Source: Bythopirellula sp041737835 (GTDB lineage: Bacteria; Planctomycetota; Planctomycetia; Pirellulales; Lacipirellulaceae). From it: 64,000 nucleotides of DNA. A model generated the notes under the pieces. That model searched no databases. It was not told where the DNA came from and worked only from the letters and a program-made list of their open reading frames with translations. Shown piece after piece: positions 17,239 through 26,718 of this stretch (position 1 is the stretch's first letter; the number at the start of each line of letters is the position of its first letter). The translations under genes were made by a program, and so were the position numbers. The stretch is taken from the NCBI GenBank assembly GCA_041737835.1, contig JBGSQY010000027.1. One strand, given 5' to 3'.

Positions 17239-17868
17239 TTACAACCGGTCCGAATCCTCCTCAAGCAAGCGAATTTCTACCCGGGAATTCTCGCGAAGTC
17301 GCAGCACGTCTGCGCCGTTGTAGAGTGGTTCGCTCATCCCCGCATTGGCCAAGCGGATGCGGTTGGGATTGATGCCTTGCTCGACCAGGAACTTCATCGT
17401 GCTGTGGCAGCGACGGTCGGCAAGGTCCCAGACGTCACGAATACCGCTGTGGGGATCAATAGTTATCTGAGTGGCATGGCCACGGATCTCGATGCGAACT
17501 TCGGAAGCGTTGAGTTGCCGTGCGATTTGGTGCAGGGCTCGTTTGTTTGCTTCGGTAAGCTCGGTTGCTGATTCCTCAAACAGGAAGATGCCACCGGGAA
17601 GCGTATCGTCTTGCTGAAGGGCGTCGGGGATGTCGTCCCCTTGAGCCGCCACGACGAGATTTTTCTCCGACTCGCCGTGTGCGGGGTTATGGCCGAACTG
17701 CTCTTGGAGCAAAGTGACAAGCGATTGAAACTGCTTGGGGGATTCAAAATTGCTCATCGACACGAGCATGATAAAGAACGCCAAGAGCAACGACATCATG
17801 TCGGCAAACGTGACGAACCATTCCGGGACGGAGTGGGTTGGTTCTTCTTCAAATTCAAATGTGTGCAT
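17239..17868 (-). CDS. motB: Flagellar stator protein MotB
   Basis: A 209-residue protein: N-terminal membrane helix with the proton-binding aspartate in VTFADMMSLLLAFFIMLVSM, a plug/linker, and a C-terminal OmpA-like peptidoglycan-binding domain (RIEIRGHATQ, WDLADRRCHSTMKFLVEQG, RLANAGMSEPLYN). The frame opens at 17895, but ATG 17868 is chosen because a GGAGG lies 8 bases upstream of it and the shorter start begins directly before the membrane helix. It is paired with motA immediately upstream. Confidence 0.94.
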   Translation of the reverse strand: MHTFEFEEEPTHSVPEWFVTFADMMSLLLAFFIMLVSMSNFESPKQFQSLVTLLQEQFGHNPAHGESEKNLVVAAQGDDIPDALQQDDTLPGGIFLFEESATELTEANKRALHQIARQLNASEVRIEIRGHATQITIDPHSGIRDVWDLADRRCHSTMKFLVEQGINPNRIRLANAGMSEPLYNGADVLRLRENSRVEIRLLEEDSDRL

Positions 17869-17884
17869 CAACTCACCCTCCGCA

Positions 17885-18694
17885 TCAGGCGGCACGGCGC
17901 TTTTCGGTGGCGGTTTCTTGCCGTATCGTGGGGCGGATTTCGCTCAGCGTACGATCAGGATCGAACGATTTGAGCTTTTGTTCGAGCAGGCGAGGATGCT
18001 CGCCGGCTTGGATTGCCAGCACACCCCGAACGATGAGCTCCATCGCCAAGAGTTCCTGACGGCTGGTGAATTTGAGTTTCTCGGCTATGGGCAGAAACAC
18101 CACATTGGCCGCCAGTGCTCCGTAGAGCGTGGTGAGCAACGCCACCGCCATGCCTGAGCCGATTTTCGACGGATCGCGCATGTTGCCGAGCATCATTACG
18201 AGCCCCATCAAGGTGCCGATCATGCCAAAGGCGGGCGAGAAACGACCCATGCAATCGATCACCCCCTTGCCGTCGCGATGGCGGTGCGCCACCGCGGAGA
18301 GTTCGGTTCGCAAAATATCTTCCGTCACCTCGGGGCGCGTGCCGTCGATGGCCAACTGCACGCCCAACAGCAGAAAGGGGTGTCGAATCTTTGTAAGCTG
18401 CGTTTCCAACGAAAGCAAGCCATGACGGCGGGCCAACTCGGCTAGGCGTACAATTTCGCCCGACAGCTGGGGCACGGATTCCAGCCGGTAGAACAACGAC
18501 TTGGCCGTCACGCGAAACACACTGGCGAAGTTTCGCAGAGGAAACGAAACCAGCGCAGAGGCCATTGCTCCCCCCAACACGATCAGCGCCGAGGGGAGAT
18601 CGATGAACGCCGCGAACGAACCGCCACCGAGCGCGATCGAGCTCACGATCAACGAAACGGCAACGGCGAGTCCGAGCAACGTGGCGATATCCAT
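17885..18694 (-). CDS. motA: Flagellar stator protein MotA
   Basis: A 269-residue stator channel subunit. Four hydrophobic segments are visible (LLGLAVAVSLIVSSIALG, ALIVLGGAMASALVSFPL, GRFSPAFGMIGTLMGLVMML, MAVALLTTLYGALAANVVFLP) with the MotA/ExbB motif PAFGMIGTLMGLVMML. The large cytosolic loop contains the charged residues that contact FliG. It is followed at once by motB and preceded by flgE. Confidence 0.95.
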   Translation of the reverse strand: MDIATLLGLAVAVSLIVSSIALGGGSFAAFIDLPSALIVLGGAMASALVSFPLRNFASVFRVTAKSLFYRLESVPQLSGEIVRLAELARRHGLLSLETQLTKIRHPFLLLGVQLAIDGTRPEVTEDILRTELSAVAHRHRDGKGVIDCMGRFSPAFGMIGTLMGLVMMLGNMRDPSKIGSGMAVALLTTLYGALAANVVFLPIAEKLKFTSRQELLAMELIVRGVLAIQAGEHPRLLEQKLKSFDPDRTLSEIRPTIRQETATEKRRAA

Positions 18695-18736
18695 AAAACT
18701 TTCAGCGATAAAAACTCTTAGCTAACCCGGTTCAAA

Positions 18737-21130
18737 TTACCGCTGAAGCGCCATCAACTCATCGAGCAATTCTTGCACGGCTGTGATGACTCGCGCGCCG
18801 CCGCGATATTGCGTCGACGCTAGAATCAAATCGATCAAGTTTTGACCGATGTCTGTGTTAGACAACTCCACGGCACCAGCAGTGAGCGAACCGATACCGG
18901 CATCGCCGGGGATGCCGTATTGCGGCTGTCCCGAGTTCACGCCGATCGTGTACATATTGTTGCCGACTTGGAGCAAACCGGTGTTGTTAATAAACCGAGA
19001 CATCACGATCTGGCCGAGCGTTTGGCCGATGCCGTTGCTGTAGACGCCACGGATTTCGCCCGTTTCGGTGATTGAGAAGTCGGTGAGCACGCCGGGCGGG
19101 AAGCCGTCCTGCGTGGTGAAGTTGAGCCGACTTGTGCCCTGTTCCTTGCCGTTGGTTTGCGAGAAATCAAGTTGAAAGTCGAGTGGCGATTCCGAGGCGG
19201 TGTCATTTCGTTCGATCACCACCGTGAGGTTACCGCTGTTGGCGAGGTCAAACACGCCATTGTCGTCATAGCTGATGAGACCCGTGCCGACCACCGTGCT
19301 GTCGCCTGTGAGGGGCTCGTTATCACCCGAGGTGGCGAACCAGCGCCAGACGGTCGAACTGTCGTTCTTTTGTTCGACCACCGTGGTGAGTTGTACAGTC
19401 AGCGGCACGCCTAGACTGTCGTAAACGACGAACTCTGTGGAGGTTCCTTCTCCGGCAGCCTGTTGAATCTGATCGAAACCCAAGTTTTTGGTTTCCGGCC
19501 GACCTGTGGAAGTTGGCGTGAATTCTAAAGACGCCGGTCCGATTTGTAGGGCATTGGCGATACCTTTGTTGGCCTCAACAGTGATCCGTCCGTCGAGTAC
19601 TACAATTGAGGACGCATCGGGGACGTTCGTGTCGATACCCATCGATTCTTGCAAGAATCGCATGTAGTCGAGAACCGTCGACGTTGCAGTCACTTCGAAA
19701 GTTTTGGTCGGAATCGCTTTGCCACCTTTGGTCGCGTCAAAAGTGAGGACACCCGGGCCGGAGAAGACCTTGGTATAGTCACCCCCGCTGCGTTGGACGA
19801 CGTCGGTCAGCAATGTGTCGTTCGTAATCTTGGGGCCATCGAGATCGATCAAATCTTCGTTTTCGATACTCGCATCAGAGGCGGAATCCATGTAGCTCTG
19901 TTGACCCGCAGGGATAGTCGCGAGTCGATGGAATTGGCTGTTGTCGTCCGAGGTGGTTCGATAAAGACGGATTTGAGTAAAGCCTGCGGCAATGGCATCA
20001 GCGGAGGGTTGAGGGATATCGGTAATACGAATTCTTTGATTGGACGAATTGATCGAGATCGGTCCTTGCAAAGAATTTGGCCGTGTTTCGATGCCATCCG
20101 ATAAGCGGTAGTAGGTGACGTAGTAACTGTAGTTGCCAGAGTTTTCTAGGGATGACGTGTCGAGAGCATTGGCTGGAACAGTCAACGCTCCATCAAGCAC
20201 GGTATCGGTAAAGGTCGTATCCGTGGCGTTCAGGGGCGCGGCATTGACTCGGTAATATTCCACGCCACCCGCTGTTGTGCGGTAAATATTACGTCCTACA
20301 TAATTCGCTCCATCGGCAGTGGGCAGATTGCTGAGATCAATATCACCGCCGGTCGAATTGACCGTGAAAGCTGTGGAGCCCGCGGATTCATTGCCATCGG
20401 AGTCTACATAAGTGACTCGGTAGGAATATGCGCCCGCGGGAATCGTGGCCGATCCGTCGCCAGCGCCGGTCGAGGTGGAAACATCAATTGGCGGAGTGGA
20501 AAGAAAGCTGCCAGTGGCGAAATTTTGCGGTATGGGGAATGAAGCGTTGCCTAGCACATCCGATTCGATGATGTTGGCAACACCGACCGCGGCACTGGGG
20601 CTCAGCGTTCCCGAAAACGATGCCGCGCTGGTGACCTTGTTGACCACGCTGCCGCCGATGGGAATCACGAGCGGTTCGAGATTCTCTGTGATGACGCCGT
20701 TGACGGCGTTGTAGCCGAGCACGCGGTTGCCGTTGATCGTGATGACTTCGTTATTCTGGTTGGTTTTGAGTTGACCATTGCGAGTGTAAAGCTGCTCCCC
20801 TTGGCCACCTTGGACAATCAAAAAGCCGTCTCCTTGAATGGCCACATCCAAGGGGTTCGAGCTGATCTCGATGGTTCCTTGGGTGAAGTCGGGAGAAATT
20901 TCGGCCACTTTCACACCTAAACCAATCTGCCGAGGGTTGGTGCCACCATTGCCACTGCCGGGAGCAGCACCGATGCTGACCGTTTGCAAGAACTGGGTCG
21001 CGAAGTTGACGCCCGATTCCTTGAAGCCAACCGTCTGCGCGTTGGCGACGTTGTTGCCGGCGACGTCGATGATCGTTTCGGCGGCATTGAGGCCCGTCAA
21101 AGCCGTGCTTAGTGCGGATTGCAAACCCAT
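18737..21130 (-). CDS. flgE: Flagellar hook protein FlgE with two inserted Ig-like domains
   Basis: A 797-residue hook subunit, against about 400 in enteric bacteria. The N-terminal rod motif (ALSTALTGLNAAETIIDVAGNN VANAQT) and C-terminal helix (ELSNTDIGQNLIDLILASTQYRGG) are canonical. Between the core domains are two related beta domains at about 235-314 (YSYRVTYVDSDGNES ... IYRTTAGGVEYYRV ... TTFTDTVLDG) and 333-425 (YSYYVTYYRLSDGIET ... RLYRTTSDDNSQFHRL ... QSYMDSASD). The same domain is present in FlgD encoded next to it. These probably lie on the outer hook surface. The other regions (FlaE-type domain, about 560-680) are normal. Confidence 0.94.
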   Translation of the reverse strand: MGLQSALSTALTGLNAAETIIDVAGNNVANAQTVGFKESGVNFATQFLQTVSIGAAPGSGNGGTNPRQIGLGVKVAEISPDFTQGTIEISSNPLDVAIQGDGFLIVQGGQGEQLYTRNGQLKTNQNNEVITINGNRVLGYNAVNGVITENLEPLVIPIGGSVVNKVTSAASFSGTLSPSAAVGVANIIESDVLGNASFPIPQNFATGSFLSTPPIDVSTSTGAGDGSATIPAGAYSYRVTYVDSDGNESAGSTAFTVNSTGGDIDLSNLPTADGANYVGRNIYRTTAGGVEYYRVNAAPLNATDTTFTDTVLDGALTVPANALDTSSLENSGNYSYYVTYYRLSDGIETRPNSLQGPISINSSNQRIRITDIPQPSADAIAAGFTQIRLYRTTSDDNSQFHRLATIPAGQQSYMDSASDASIENEDLIDLDGPKITNDTLLTDVVQRSGGDYTKVFSGPGVLTFDATKGGKAIPTKTFEVTATSTVLDYMRFLQESMGIDTNVPDASSIVVLDGRITVEANKGIANALQIGPASLEFTPTSTGRPETKNLGFDQIQQAAGEGTSTEFVVYDSLGVPLTVQLTTVVEQKNDSSTVWRWFATSGDNEPLTGDSTVVGTGLISYDDNGVFDLANSGNLTVVIERNDTASESPLDFQLDFSQTNGKEQGTSRLNFTTQDGFPPGVLTDFSITETGEIRGVYSNGIGQTLGQIVMSRFINNTGLLQVGNNMYTIGVNSGQPQYGIPGDAGIGSLTAGAVELSNTDIGQNLIDLILASTQYRGGARVITAVQELLDELMALQR

Positions 21131-21219
21131 GGTACAGTCCTCGCGTTCAAATTTGGGGTCGTTGGTTTGTGGGGAGCGCGCTCCGCGTTGCTTTGCAACT
21201 CGTCGCGGTTAACACACGA

Positions 21220-22062
21220 TTAGGTTTCGGTGGTGTCGGGGTCGGGGGTGGTGTCGGGATCGGTTGGATCGGGATCCGTCGTGTCTGGGTCGGTTGGTTC
21301 TGGTGCCGTGGCGGGGGGACGGATTTCGCCGACGTTGTTGAGGCTCACTTCATAAGTGCGCCCTGCGTTGAGTACCATTCGCGGCGTGCCGTTGAGCACG
21401 GTTGCGGAAAGGTCTTCATCGGAGGTGGTGTCGTGGAACGTGGCGGTCTTGCCACTATTGATCGTGCCGACCAAGTGATACTGGCCCTCGCCGCCGACCT
21501 TGGTGCGATAAATTTGCTTGGCCTTAGATGTTTCCGGAAGGTTGGCGAGCATGACAGACTTGCCGTCCGCATCCACGGATACGGGGGTTGTTGTTTCGAT
21601 GCCCAAGAGCGTACCGTCGGAGGCTTCCCAGGTGATCATGTAGCGATAGTCGCCTTCGGCCAGTTCGCCTTCTTCGTCGGAGACACTCGCCCCTGCGTTT
21701 TCTTGGAGATGAAGCTTGGCGACACCTTCTGAGATGCCGACTTTTTTGACCGTACCGGTGACGCGTTGGTTGTCGTCAGAAATGGCGTCGATCTCGGCAC
21801 CGATCAAGTTGGTGGCACTCGCGATGTTCTGACCAAGCAGCACCGAGTCGAGCGTTTGCGTGAGGCTTTCGCTCGCGGCGATCTCGCGCATCTGGCCGAT
21901 CTGAGCGAGCATTTGATCGTTTTCCATCGGATTGAGCGGATCTTGATTCTGGAGCTCGGTAATCATGAGCTTCAGAAAGTCGTCGACGTTCATATCTCGG
22001 ATCGCACTGCTGCCCGATTGGTTGCCGGTGAGCGAATTGGCGACGGTGTTGATTTGCGACAT
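21220..22062 (-). CDS. flgD: Hook capping/scaffold protein FlgD with Ig-like insert
   Basis: A 280-residue protein needed to polymerise the hook. The FlgD N-terminal block is clear (MNVDDFLKLMITELQNQDPLNPMEN then QMLAQIGQMREIAASESLTQT). Residues about 136-224 form a beta domain (GDYRYMITWEASDGTLLGIE ... KQIYRTKVGGEGQYHLVGTI ... ATFHDTTSDEDL) that resembles the two inserts in the hook protein FlgE. The C-terminus is an acidic low-complexity tail of TDPD-type repeats (about 255-280). FlgD usually has about 220 residues. It lies between fliK and flgE. Confidence 0.92.
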   Translation of the reverse strand: MSQINTVANSLTGNQSGSSAIRDMNVDDFLKLMITELQNQDPLNPMENDQMLAQIGQMREIAASESLTQTLDSVLLGQNIASATNLIGAEIDAISDDNQRVTGTVKKVGISEGVAKLHLQENAGASVSDEEGELAEGDYRYMITWEASDGTLLGIETTTPVSVDADGKSVMLANLPETSKAKQIYRTKVGGEGQYHLVGTINSGKTATFHDTTSDEDLSATVLNGTPRMVLNAGRTYEVSLNNVGEIRPPATAPEPTDPDTTDPDPTDPDTTPDPDTTET

Positions 22063-22101
22063 ATTAGGAATCTCGGTTTGTAGTGAAACCTGTGTGTGTT
22101 A

Positions 22102-23502
22102 TTAAATTCTCACGTCGAGGCCGGCGTCGGTGGCAGTACCCGAACTGCGTGTCACGCGAGTTGTGAGAATCTCGCTGTTGGTCGATTGTGTGCGTATGCG
22201 ATTTTGCGCGACGCCACGCTGCGATTGTTGTTCTGTTTGTTGTTCGCGGGCATTGGCCTGGCCGTCGGGTTGCCCTCCTTCGCGGCGGATATCGACTTCG
22301 AACTTTTCGATGCGAATATCTTGCTCGGCGAGACGTTGGCGCAGCGCTGGCAGATTGTCGAGTAGCACTCGGCGGGCGTCGGCCGTTTCGGCTTCAAGGT
22401 TGGCGGACAGCACGCCGTTGCGAACCGCGATCTCAATGCGGAGTGAACCCAACTCGGGGGGACTGAGCCGCAACTGAATGTGACCCTCATTGTTCTGTGC
22501 CGAACGGAACGCGTTGGCGACACGCTGCACGAACCGGGCGCGATCGATTGTGGGGAGCGTCGGATCGGAATCTTGCTTGGTGACCGGGGCGGAATTCGCT
22601 CCGTGCCAACTTGTTGACGGTTGAGCCGTGATTTGGCCTGTGGTCGTTGGAGTGGCTGGAGTTGTCGCTTCGGGTGTTTTGACGCTGAGTTCCGACGTTT
22701 TGCCATCGGATTCGGAGATGGTTTGCGTGGCCTCTTTCGCCGCCAATTCTGGAATTTGCGTGTCGATTTCCAGAACCGATATTTCTTCGGCAGCTTCGTC
22801 TTCGGAGTCGGTTGTAGGCGGCACTTTCGAATCAGCAGTTGCGTCTTGTGCGATGACAGGATCAACAATCGGTGCAGCAGGTAATTCGGCTTGCGATTCT
22901 CCAGCACCTTGCTCGGCAGTAGCAGCGGTTTCTTCGACCACGGCAACCATCGTATCTGTGGTGAATGTCGAGTTATTTGCGGCCGTGGTGTCGGACAAAA
23001 TCGGTTCGGTCTTTGTCGCGGCAGCCAATTCGTCAATCCACTGCGGAGCCGTCGCTGATTCGCCTGTTGGCAATTGCTCGGCTTGTGGCATCACCGTGAT
23101 GGGCTCCGCGGTCAGTTCTTCCCCCGTGAATTCAACGGCGGTGATGATCTCTGTGGGCGGAGTGACAGTCACGCTTGCCACGGCGGACAGTAACACTTCG
23201 TCGACGATGGTGGCATCGGTTTCCTCGTCGGTCGCAGTTTCAGATTCGATGAGCGTGGTGTTGGCTTCTTCGTCGGGTGACGACGTGGTTCCTTGTTGGT
23301 CGCCGCTGGTGGTCGCACTCTCCACGGATTTACGCGTCTGAGTGCTTTGATCTTTGCCAGGCTTTTCGGAGGCTGTTTGTGACGAGGCCGCTTGTCGAAG
23401 GTAATTATCAAATTCTTCGGCCGAATCGCGCGCGGCAGCCGGCGCGGCCGGCTTGACGGGCGTGGTAGTCACTTTCAGCAAAGTGTCGATCGTGGAACTC
23501 AT
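22102..23502 (-). CDS. fliK: Flagellar hook-length control protein FliK
   Basis: A 466-residue protein. Residues 1 to about 330 are Thr/Ala/Glu-rich, low-complexity and probably extended, as expected of the molecular ruler part. The C-terminal Flg_hook domain (HIQLRLSPPELGSLRIEIAV, ANLEAETADARRVLLDNLPA LRQRLAEQ, IEKFEVDI) is well conserved and contacts FlhB to stop hook growth. A Gln-rich tail follows. It is placed just before flgD and flgE, whose product it measures. Confidence 0.92.
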   Translation of the reverse strand: MSSTIDTLLKVTTTPVKPAAPAAARDSAEEFDNYLRQAASSQTASEKPGKDQSTQTRKSVESATTSGDQQGTTSSPDEEANTTLIESETATDEETDATIVDEVLLSAVASVTVTPPTEIITAVEFTGEELTAEPITVMPQAEQLPTGESATAPQWIDELAAATKTEPILSDTTAANNSTFTTDTMVAVVEETAATAEQGAGESQAELPAAPIVDPVIAQDATADSKVPPTTDSEDEAAEEISVLEIDTQIPELAAKEATQTISESDGKTSELSVKTPEATTPATPTTTGQITAQPSTSWHGANSAPVTKQDSDPTLPTIDRARFVQRVANAFRSAQNNEGHIQLRLSPPELGSLRIEIAVRNGVLSANLEAETADARRVLLDNLPALRQRLAEQDIRIEKFEVDIRREGGQPDGQANAREQQTEQQSQRGVAQNRIRTQSTNSEILTTRVTRSSGTATDAGLDVRI

Positions 23503-23522
23503 GACAAAACTTTCCCTATCGC

Positions 23523-24224
23523 CTACTGAGCATCGAGGGGAGTCGAGGCAGCCATCTTTTTCAATTGTTCTTCAACAAACGGCTTGATCGGATCGCCGTC
23601 GAGCATCTGTTCTTGAATCTCGTAAAGCATGTCGAGGTCTTCGGCCGAGTCGAACGTCTTGAGGATGTCGCTCCGCTTCTTGGCCGACATGCCGTTAAGC
23701 AGCAGAATCACTTGTTTGGTGCGGTTTTCCTTGATCATGGCGATCAACAAGGGCTTGGCTTGTTTCTTGGGCGTCAGGTTTTGTAGCTGATTCCGCACAG
23801 CCAGCAGGCCATCGTTTTCAGCCTCTTTCTTGACTTTTTCCAGGTAAACTTCGACCTCGCGGTGATAGCCTTGGTAGAGCTGATTCTGTGTATTGAGCTG
23901 ACGGAACTTGGCGTCGAAGTTGGCTAACTGCTTGTCGAGGTCGTCTCGCTTGGATTGCAAATGGAGCGTGGCCACTTGCAGAATCTCTTGGCTTTGCTCG
24001 TAGGACGTTTCCTCGGGGGGAACTTCGGGCTCGGTGATCTCGTCGTTCTTCTGAGCAATCTTTTCGAGATCGACATCATGCAGCAGCGCGACCAAACGAA
24101 AAATCTTGTCGTCGTCGAGTTGCCCCGAGTGACGCAGATAACCGTAGCAGGAGAGGGCTGTCACGACAGTCGCCGTGCAGAAGAATCCCACCAACGGAAA
24201 TATGAGACGGATCAGGCCAGCCAT
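23523..24224 (-). CDS. MotE-like flagellar protein (membrane helix, coiled coil, MgtE_N-like)
   Basis: A 233-residue protein with an N-terminal membrane helix (LIRLIFPLVGFFCTATVVTA), a long charged coiled coil (about 75-150) and a C-terminal helical segment (KQVILLLNGMSAKKRSDILK, then EDLDMLYEIQEQMLDGDPIK) like the MgtE N-terminal/FliG-M fold. This is the layout of MotE (a chaperone of stator MotC in rhizobia) and of the FlbB-like protein found between fliJ and fliK in many phyla. It overlaps fliJ by 13 bases. A flagellar role is well supported by position; the exact name is less sure. Confidence 0.75.
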   Translation of the reverse strand: MAGLIRLIFPLVGFFCTATVVTALSCYGYLRHSGQLDDDKIFRLVALLHDVDLEKIAQKNDEITEPEVPPEETSYEQSQEILQVATLHLQSKRDDLDKQLANFDAKFRQLNTQNQLYQGYHREVEVYLEKVKKEAENDGLLAVRNQLQNLTPKKQAKPLLIAMIKENRTKQVILLLNGMSAKKRSDILKTFDSAEDLDMLYEIQEQMLDGDPIKPFVEEQLKKMAASTPLDAQ

Positions 24225-24670
24225 AAGTCAGCCTCCTGGCCACGACGCGCCGCGACTTCATCGAGCACTTTGGTTTCGGCCCGCAATTGCTCGTGGCGAT
24301 GTTCTTCGAGTTTGTGTTCGCGGAGTTTTTCCAAAACCTTCACTTGGCGATCGGCTTCGACCACGACCCCGCGGCGACGTTCGACTTCCGCGGCGAGCAA
24401 GCGGTTTTGTTCTTGCATCGTGGTATATTGGCCCGCCAAAACCCCTTGATACCGCTGGGCTTCGAGCAACTGTTCGACGTTAAGTTGTTGTGAAGTCACA
24501 CCCGCGCGGCGGAAGGCCTGAAGCTCTTGAATTTCGGCAGCCACCTGGGCCATCTGTTCTTCCAAGATTCGTTGAGCTTGCACCGCTTCGGCCAGCTTCG
24601 ACCGCAACTCGTCGCGCTGGATTTCGCGGAGTTTCTGGAGGGTCGCTAGTCGGAAGTGGAATTTGGCCAT
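24212..24670 (-). CDS. fliJ: Flagellar export chaperone FliJ
   Basis: A 152-residue, almost wholly coiled-coil protein (RLATLQKLREIQRDELRSKL at the start, KVLEKLREHKLEEHRHEQLR near the end), the normal FliJ length and charge pattern. FliJ sits as a stalk in the FliI ATPase ring and links it to FlhA. It follows fliI by 12 bases, the usual order. Confidence 0.92.
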   Translation of the reverse strand: MAKFHFRLATLQKLREIQRDELRSKLAEAVQAQRILEEQMAQVAAEIQELQAFRRAGVTSQQLNVEQLLEAQRYQGVLAGQYTTMQEQNRLLAAEVERRRGVVVEADRQVKVLEKLREHKLEEHRHEQLRAETKVLDEVAARRGQEADLWLA

Positions 24671-24682
24671 GATTTATTTTTG

Positions 24683-26029
24683 TTATGCCGGTTGAGCTGT
24701 CGGGGCGGGGGCTTTCAAATTTGCCGCGCATTGTTGGGCGAGCTTTTGCACCGTGGCGTGAATCTCGGCGAGTGGTTGCTGGTGATCGACGGCTTGACGT
24801 AGGAGTGAATGAATGTCGTTTCGCATCGCCACGGCGACGTCGAGTTCGCGGTTTGTGCCGCGACGATAGGCGCCGATGGCGAGCAAGTCTTCATTCTCGT
24901 GCAGCACGGCAAGCATTTTCCGCAGCATTTGCGCTGCGAGGCGATATTCGTGCGGCGTGACGTCGCTCATCAACCGGCTTATGCTCCGCAGCACGTCGAT
25001 CGCCGGGAAATGGCCGCGTTCGGCCAGTCGGCGTGACAGCCAGACGTGCCCATCGAGCAAACCGCGCATCGTGTCGGCGACGGGTTCGTTTTCGTCGTCA
25101 CCTTCGACGAGCACGGAATAAAAAGCTGTAATACTGCCGTTGGGGGTGCGCCCGGCGCGTTCCACGAGTTGCGGCAGTAGGTTGAACACCGAGGGTGGAA
25201 AACCACGCGTGGTGGGGGGTTCGCCAGCGGAGAGACCAATTTCGCGCTGCGCGAGCGCGAAACGAGTGACTGAATCCATCACCAACAGTACGTCTTTGCC
25301 GGCATCACGAAAATGCTCGGCGATTGTTGTCGCGGTGTACGCGGCTTGAATTCTCAGTAGCGCGGGGTCATCGCTCGTGGCAACAACAATCACACTGCGG
25401 GCGATTCCCTCGTGGCCAAGTTCGCGTTGAATGAATTCATTGACTTCGCGGCCACGTTCGCCGATGAGGGCAATCACCGAGACATCGGCATCAGTATAGC
25501 GGCCCATCATGCCCATCAGCACGCTTTTGCCTACGCCCGAACCCGCGAAGATTCCCAAGCGTTGGCCGCGACCACAAGTGAGCAAACCATCGATCGCACG
25601 AACGCCGGTCGCCAACGGTTCTTCGATGCGTGGCCGCTGAGTAGCAGGGATGGGTTGGACTTTTAAGGGACGTCGCGACGTGAGCAACGGCTGGGGACGC
25701 CCATCGATGCAGCGCCCGCGGGCATCGATCACGCGGCCCAGCAAGGCATCGCCAACGCTCAAGGTGCGCGAGCTACGGACGAGCGTCACGGGGCTGCCAC
25801 GACGAACTCCTTCAAGACTGCTGTACGGCATCACCAGGGTGAGCTTGTCGCGAAAGCCCACGACCTCGGCTTCGATCAATTCGCCCGACTGTTTGGTGAT
25901 GGTAACGAGCGCACCCACGGGGGCTGGAAAATCCGCAACCGCGGCGGTTAAGCCGATGGTTTGCGCGACGCTGCCGGTGAGGCCAGCCAGCACGGCGGAA
26001 TCCAGAAGTTCGGGGGCGAGTGAGTTCAT
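24683..26029 (-). CDS. fliI: Flagellum-specific ATPase FliI
   Basis: A 448-residue ATPase of the flagellar type III export system, related to F1 beta. Walker A is GIFAGSGVGKSVLM (about 160-173), Walker B is DVLLVMDSVTRFALAQREIG, and ALIGERGREVNEFIQREL and LPQLVERAGRTPNGSITAFY are family blocks. Length is typical. It is flanked by fliH (regulator) and fliJ. Confidence 0.96.
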   Translation of the reverse strand: MNSLAPELLDSAVLAGLTGSVAQTIGLTAAVADFPAPVGALVTITKQSGELIEAEVVGFRDKLTLVMPYSSLEGVRRGSPVTLVRSSRTLSVGDALLGRVIDARGRCIDGRPQPLLTSRRPLKVQPIPATQRPRIEEPLATGVRAIDGLLTCGRGQRLGIFAGSGVGKSVLMGMMGRYTDADVSVIALIGERGREVNEFIQRELGHEGIARSVIVVATSDDPALLRIQAAYTATTIAEHFRDAGKDVLLVMDSVTRFALAQREIGLSAGEPPTTRGFPPSVFNLLPQLVERAGRTPNGSITAFYSVLVEGDDENEPVADTMRGLLDGHVWLSRRLAERGHFPAIDVLRSISRLMSDVTPHEYRLAAQMLRKMLAVLHENEDLLAIGAYRRGTNRELDVAVAMRNDIHSLLRQAVDHQQPLAEIHATVQKLAQQCAANLKAPAPTAQPA

Positions 26030-26047
26030 GGCGACTTGTAAAGCGTG

Positions 26048-26713
26048 TTAGCTAAGTTCCTGAGCAATCCGTGCGAGTTGTGTTTCGAGTTGTTGATCGA
26101 TGCTGCCGAACCGCGTGTCTAACCGACAGCCACCTTGCGAAATCTTCTCGTCGGCGACGATTCGGGCTGGTGAGATCGGTGAAAAAGTCAGGGCCAGTTG
26201 TTCCACTTGGCTGCGCAGCGTGGCCAGATCATTGGGGTGAAGCCGCAGTGTGATTTCTTCAGCACCACCAGCAAGCGTGAGTGCTTCGCGAATCCATTCG
26301 AGCGTGAGCTCGGGCTCTTGGGTGAGTTCGCGGCGAACGATGCGTTTGGCGATGCCACAGGCGATTTGCACGATGGCTGATTCCCAATGACGCTGCCAAT
26401 CGGCACGCGAGTCAACGATCTGACCGACAGCCGCATTAAGCGCAGGTGTCAGCGAAATCATTTGCTTGGCGACTTTCTCATCGAGTATTTTCTCGATCGC
26501 GGCTTCGGCGGCTTTGCGGCCCGCTTGTTCGGCTTGCGAGCGAATCTTTTCAGCTTCCTGCTTAGCCTGCATGACAATCTTGGCGGCCTCGGTGCGAACT
26601 CGCGCGAGATAGTCGTCGGCTTGTCCCGAGAAATCGCTCAGGTCGTACGCCACTTGGCGCAGCGGCGTGCCCGTGGTGTGAGCTTGCGTCGAGGATTTGA
26701 TGATCGTGGCCAT
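26048..26713 (-). CDS. fliH: Flagellar export regulator FliH
   Basis: A 221-residue helical protein: a coiled coil with many Ala/Glu/Lys residues (AAKIVMQAKQEAEKIRSQAE) followed by the FliH/HrpE C-terminal domain (AIVQIACGIAKRIVRRELTQ, ITLRLHPNDLATLRSQVEQL). It inhibits FliI and docks it at the C-ring via FliN. It lies between fliG and fliI. Confidence 0.92.
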   Translation of the reverse strand: MATIIKSSTQAHTTGTPLRQVAYDLSDFSGQADDYLARVRTEAAKIVMQAKQEAEKIRSQAEQAGRKAAEAAIEKILDEKVAKQMISLTPALNAAVGQIVDSRADWQRHWESAIVQIACGIAKRIVRRELTQEPELTLEWIREALTLAGGAEEITLRLHPNDLATLRSQVEQLALTFSPISPARIVADEKISQGGCRLDTRFGSIDQQLETQLARIAQELS

Positions 26714-26718
26714 GCGGT

